64,000 nt of DNA from SG8-30 sp963715485. Lineage in GTDB: Bacteria > Pseudomonadota > Gammaproteobacteria > Steroidobacterales > Steroidobacteraceae. Below, in pieces: positions 60,689-64,000 of this stretch. The first letter of the stretch is position 1. Every line of letters begins with the position of its first letter. The notes under the pieces are model-generated. The model saw only the letters and a list, made by a program, of their open reading frames with translations. It ran no database searches and was not told the origin of the DNA. The DNA lies in NCBI GenBank assembly GCA_963715485.1, contig OY970244.1:3038001-3102000 (forward strand). The letters run 5' to 3'. The position numbers and the translations under genes are program-made.

Positions 60689-61674
60689 GCGGCAGGTCTC
60701 AGGCTCGCCTCGCCGGAAACGAAGCGCTCGAGCCTGCCACCGACCTCCAGCAGCAGCGCACCGTCGAGGTCGATGCCACGGGCCACGCCGTCGATGACGG
60801 CCTCGCCACGGTGGACTCTCGCGGCCTGCGCCGACAGCGCGTCCGCTGCGCTCCACTCCTGGAAGAACGGCGCGAATCCAGCCTGCTCGAATTCAACCAG
60901 CGACAGTATCAGCTGGTTGATCAGCGCCGCGGCCAGCATGGATCTCGACGGCAATGGCTGGGTGGCGATGTCCTCGATGGAAGCGGCTTCGATGCCGGTT
61001 GCACTGATGGCTGCTCGTGCCCCGGGTGGCAGGCGGACATTCAGTCCGATGCCCACGACCACGTAGGCTGGTCCCGCCGCTTCGGCGCGCAGTTCGCACA
61101 GGATGCCGCCAAGTTTTCGGCCCTGCCAGAGGATGTCATTTGGCCACTTCAGCTGGATGTCCCCGACTCCAAGGTTGCCAAGTGCCCGCCTGACGGCAAC
61201 CCCTGCCGCCAGCGACAGGGCGGACAGCTGTGGCGGCGCCTCGGCGAAACACCAGCTCACCGACAGGCAGACCCCGGATCCGAACGGAGCCACCCAGCGA
61301 CGGCCGCGCCGGCCTCGGCCTTGCGACTGGAACTCGGCCAGGCAGGCGTCGGCCCGGCCCTGAGCGAGGTCCGCTACAGCCAGCAGGGTCTCGTTGGTCG
61401 AGACGATCTCGTCCGCGAGGATGAGCCGCCGCAGGCGCTCGCGCGCGTGGCCGGGGAGGTTGGCGAGCAGGGCCCGTTCATCGAGCAGGTCGATCGGCGC
61501 GGTCAAGCGGTAGCCCCGGCCCGCCATCGCATCGACTTCCAGCCCCCATGAAACAAGCTGCCGGACTTGCTTCCAGACGGCTGCACGACTCACCGCGAGC
61601 GTCGTTGCAAGCGCTTCGCCCGAGTGCTCGCAACCGTCGGCCAGCAGCCGAACCAGCTCCAGCCGGCGGTTCAA
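60685..61674 (-). CDS. birA: Biotin operon repressor and biotin-protein ligase
   Basis: 329 residues (E. coli 321). It makes biotinyl-AMP, biotinylates AccB and represses biotin genes. The N-terminal winged helix (RLLADGCEHSGEALATTLAVSRAAVWKQVRQL) means it is the bifunctional form; the ligase core has GRGRRGRRWVAPFGSG, KWPNDI and GGILCE, and a C-terminal SH3-like domain. The likely start is TTG 61674, overlapping the plsY stop (TTGA); no ATG fits better. Confidence 0.94.
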   Translation of the reverse strand: MNRRLELVRLLADGCEHSGEALATTLAVSRAAVWKQVRQLVSWGLEVDAMAGRGYRLTAPIDLLDERALLANLPGHARERLRRLILADEIVSTNETLLAVADLAQGRADACLAEFQSQGRGRRGRRWVAPFGSGVCLSVSWCFAEAPPQLSALSLAAGVAVRRALGNLGVGDIQLKWPNDILWQGRKLGGILCELRAEAAGPAYVVVGIGLNVRLPPGARAAISATGIEAASIEDIATQPLPSRSMLAAALINQLILSLVEFEQAGFAPFFQEWSAADALSAQAARVHRGEAVIDGVARGIDLDGALLLEVGGRLERFVSGEASLRPAA

Positions 61675-62324
61675 CGTCCCGCGTCCCGCGGTCGCAGCAG
61701 CCAGAGTCGCTTCACCCGGTTCTCGTTGCCCGCTCGCATGCGGGCGATGTTGGCGCGGTGCGTGAAAATCACGAATGCAGCCATCGCCAGCGAAAAGACC
61801 AGTAGTGGCGTCGGCACGGGCTCGACCAGGGCCACTACGGCCACTGGAAGGGCCAGCATGGCGATCATGGTTGCGAGACCGACGAAGCCGGACACCATCA
61901 CCACCACGAGCCAGGTTGCCAGAACCGGAATCAGGGCCATCGGCGCCATCACGGCAACGGAGCCAAGCAGGGTTGCCGCGCCCTTGCCGCCCTGGAATTC
62001 GTAATACAGCGGCCAGACGTGACCCGCGACGACCCATGTCCCACAGGCGACGGCCAGCCATGCGCGCGAGACTTCCGGATCAATGCCGACACCCGGGATG
62101 TCCCAGCCGGGAAGGAGTCCAACGGCGATGAGCGCCTTGCCCACATCGATGAACACGACAGCCGCGGCGAAGGCGAATCCCTGGGTCCGCAGGGCATTGG
62201 TACCCCCTGCGTTCTGGCTGCCCAGCTCGCGGATATCCACGCTGCGCACGCGCCCCACCAGCATGGCGCCCATCAACGAGCCCAGCAGGTAGGACAACAA
62301 CGATTTGAGGCCCAGTTCCAGCAC
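61671..62324 (-). CDS. plsY: Glycerol-3-phosphate acyltransferase PlsY
   Basis: 217 residues (E. coli 205), seven membrane helices. It moves an acyl group from acyl-phosphate to glycerol-3-phosphate, the first step of phospholipid synthesis. Motif 1 GSQNAGGTNALR, motif 2 GHVWPLYYEFQGGKG and motif 3 THRANIARMRAGNENR are all present. First gene of plsY-birA-coaX-SPOR with overlapping ends throughout. Confidence 0.95.
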   Translation of the reverse strand: MLELGLKSLLSYLLGSLMGAMLVGRVRSVDIRELGSQNAGGTNALRTQGFAFAAAVVFIDVGKALIAVGLLPGWDIPGVGIDPEVSRAWLAVACGTWVVAGHVWPLYYEFQGGKGAATLLGSVAVMAPMALIPVLATWLVVVMVSGFVGLATMIAMLALPVAVVALVEPVPTPLLVFSLAMAAFVIFTHRANIARMRAGNENRVKRLWLLRPRDAGR

Positions 62325-62417
62325 GCCGGTACGGCTCCGCCTTGAGCTGCGACCCGGAGGATTCTAGCACCGGCTGCGCCCTGCCAGCGCCGACGGGAGA
62401 GCGCCGGGACGCCGCCA

Positions 62418-63410
62418 TCAGCTGGAAGACGGCGCCGGGCCTGCTGCGTTGCGAGGCAGGAAGATCTCGGCCAGCGTGCAGCGCACGCTACCACCGCCGA
62501 AACGCTCGATCGTCGGGACGGCGGCGATGAGCATGACGCCGTGCCGCTCCAGGCCCCGGCGCTGGTGCGCGTCGAGCGAATCCCAGGCAGAAGTCGACAT
62601 GGCAACGATCCGCCCGCCGCCGGTAGTCGCGAGCGCCAGCATGTTGCCGGCGAAGGCATTCATCTGGTTACGGTCGATCTCGATCAACTCGCGCCCCCCT
62701 GTCAGCAGGCGCTCGCGCAGCGTGCGCCGCTCGACCGGGTCCGTCACAGCCTCGCAACAGAGCGTTGCAAAGGTCTCACCCACACACATCAGGACGTTGC
62801 TGTGGTAGACGTCCTCGCCAGCCGGCCCGATCGCACGAAAGGTCACGGGCTGGTAGCCCAGCTCGCCCACCAGCTGGTCCAGCGGTCGCGGGTTGGTCCG
62901 GGGCGACAGGCAGGCGTAGGCGACACGATCGCGATGGTCAAACACGATGCTGCCGGTTCCCTCCAGGAACACGTCGCTCGACTCCCATCCGCTCAGGTCG
63001 AGAACCCGGCGAACGCCGAAGCCGCGCTCCTCGATCACCTTGAGTACGTCACGGCGTCGTTCCCTCCGCCTGAGCGGCGAGAGCATGGGGTACAGGACAG
63101 CGGTCCCGTCGTGGTGCAGGCTCAGCCAGTTGTTAGGGAAAACCGCGTCGGGCCGCGGCGGCTTAGCGCCATCCTGGACTACCAGCACCTCGACACCAGC
63201 GCGATCCAGTCCCGATGCGAGCTGGTCAAACTCCCGCAGCGCCTGCGCCTGTTCTTCCGGGGTGACGACTTCCGACGACTGGAAGGCATTGGTCGCGGCC
63301 GTCTCGGGATTGGCGCCGAAGGCGGCTGGGCGCACCATCAGGACCGTCGCCGCGCACTGGGCCAACGGCAGGTATTTACCCTCCCCTGGAGTAGTCGTTG
63401 CCGCTGTCAT
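62418..63410 (-). CDS. CtlX-type citrulline/arginine deiminase-related hydrolase
   Basis: 330 residues of the amidinotransferase/arginine deiminase superfamily (beta/alpha propeller). The N-terminal VLMVRPAAFGANPETAATNAFQ is typical of the citrulline-utilisation hydrolase CtlX. Catalytic parts are FPNNWLSLHHDG (Asn/His region), YHSNVLMCVGE (His) and the C-terminal nucleophile Cys in GSVRCTLAEIFLP. It probably hydrolyses citrulline or another guanidino/ureido amino acid. No arginine-catabolism gene is adjacent. No strong ribosome site precedes the ATG at 63410. Confidence 0.82.
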   Translation of the reverse strand: MTAATTTPGEGKYLPLAQCAATVLMVRPAAFGANPETAATNAFQSSEVVTPEEQAQALREFDQLASGLDRAGVEVLVVQDGAKPPRPDAVFPNNWLSLHHDGTAVLYPMLSPLRRRERRRDVLKVIEERGFGVRRVLDLSGWESSDVFLEGTGSIVFDHRDRVAYACLSPRTNPRPLDQLVGELGYQPVTFRAIGPAGEDVYHSNVLMCVGETFATLCCEAVTDPVERRTLRERLLTGGRELIEIDRNQMNAFAGNMLALATTGGGRIVAMSTSAWDSLDAHQRRGLERHGVMLIAAVPTIERFGGGSVRCTLAEIFLPRNAAGPAPSSS

Positions 63411-63425
63411 GTCAGCAACCGCGGA

Positions 63426-64000
63426 TCAGCCGGCAGCGACCTGCGCGAGCGCCACGATTCGCTCGCGCGAGGAGACAACCACGCCGCCGGGCCGCTCCAC
63501 GGTGACCGCGAACAACGCGGCCTGGCGAACTGGCAGGCGCGCGTGGATCGGCACCACCACTTCAGTGGCCCCGGCCGGGATGTCAAAGACACCTCCGTCC
63601 ACCGGATAACGGTCGTCGCGCGTACCGTCAAAGATCCACAACTGGTACTGCTCGGCCGATGTGTCATTGGCGGGCAGGCCGACGAACCGCATGTAGCCCG
63701 TCTGCGTCACCGGATCCCAGACGACATCACCCGCCACGCTGGCGGAGGCAGGATCATCCGTGCTCGACCACGGTTCCCTGACGGCTGCAGGCACCGAGGC
63801 CACCAACTCAGCGCGCTGCGCGGCCAGCGTCGGCGGCGGCTGTGGCACCGCAACTACCGCTTCCCGCTCGGCCAGTCTCGGCCACCATGCGGCGACCGCG
63901 AGCAGCAGCGAGGCGGCTGCGGCATACCAGCCCAGCGCTGATCCGGCCGGCCGGGTCGGCGGGACCTTCACGGGCAGCGGCACGACCTTCCCGGTCGCAG
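63426..64000 (-). CDS. RskA-type anti-sigma factor, C-terminal part (cut by window edge)
   Basis: About 190 residues visible; the frame stays open to the last base of the window, so the N-terminal sigma-binding domain lies outside. One membrane helix (ALGWYAAAASLLLAVAAWW) is followed by a periplasmic domain with AEQYQLWIFDGTRDDRYPVDGGVFDIP and ALFAVTVERPGGVVVSSRERIVALA, typical of the C-terminal domain of RskA anti-sigma-K-like proteins. The start listed by a GTG near 63983 is internal. An ECF sigma gene is expected just beyond the edge. It is 15 bases from the CtlX gene. Confidence 0.82.
   Translation of the reverse strand, partial: ATGKVVPLPVKVPPTRPAGSALGWYAAAASLLLAVAAWWPRLAEREAVVAVPQPPPTLAAQRAELVASVPAAVREPWSSTDDPASASVAGDVVWDPVTQTGYMRFVGLPANDTSAEQYQLWIFDGTRDDRYPVDGGVFDIPAGATEVVVPIHARLPVRQAALFAVTVERPGGVVVSSRERIVALAQVAAG

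Overview
The window is 64 kb of GC-rich bacterial chromosome. Gene content and order point to a gammaproteobacterium outside Enterobacterales. The tRNA-tufB-secE-nusG-rplKAJL-rpoBC block runs straight into rpsLG-fusA-tufA and the S10, spc and alpha ribosomal clusters as one co-oriented stretch, whereas E. coli splits these in two. RpoB is longer than in E. coli; recalled Xanthomonas sequences share one of its extra segments, so a deep-branching lineage near Xanthomonadales, Steroidobacterales or Chromatiales is my guess, not a result. No rRNA operon, insertion sequence, prophage or CRISPR array is visible.

Layout. (1) 1-7.8 kb: the 3' part of uvrA, a periplasmic copper chaperone, a gamma-glutamyltransferase homologue, a GNAT acetyltransferase, an Ala-rich lipoprotein, pepQ and mscL. 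(2) 7.9-40.6 kb, all on the minus strand: tRNA-Tyr/Gly/Thr, tufB, tRNA-Trp, secE, nusG, rplKA, rplJL, rpoBC, rpsLG, fusA, tufA, rpsJ, rplCDWB-rpsS-rplV-rpsC-rplP-rpmC-rpsQ, rplNXE-rpsNH-rplFR-rpsE-rpmD-rplO-secY-rpmJ, rpsMKD-rpoA-rplQ, ended by a strong hairpin. Good sigma70-type promoters are visible before tRNA-Tyr, rpsL, rplC and rpsM. (3) 40.8-54.3 kb: a mixed region with a threonine/serine dehydratase, a Ca/Na antiporter, fliA divergent from a flgM-like gene followed by an unusual csrA homologue and a small PilZ protein, a DUF4136 lipoprotein, cysK overlapping cysE, a Tat-exported PhoD-type phosphatase, an old-yellow-enzyme homologue divergent from an NAD-binding/DUF2867 protein, a secreted nuclease and a 44-residue membrane protein. 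(4) 54.3-64 kb, minus strand: a MacAB-like export system (adaptor, ATPase, two permeases), tRNA-Thr(UGU), the compact plsY-birA-coaX-SPOR operon, a CtlX-type hydrolase and the C-terminal part of a RskA-type anti-sigma factor cut by the window edge.

Most of the window is housekeeping. The places that deserve a second look are the rpsJ-rplC leader (promoter plus intrinsic hairpin where E. coli has almost no gap), the RsmN-like CsrA paralogue beside fliA/flgM, the RpoB insertions, the two near-identical tuf genes with different start codons, and several small or regulatory elements. I found no convincing wholly new multi-gene system.
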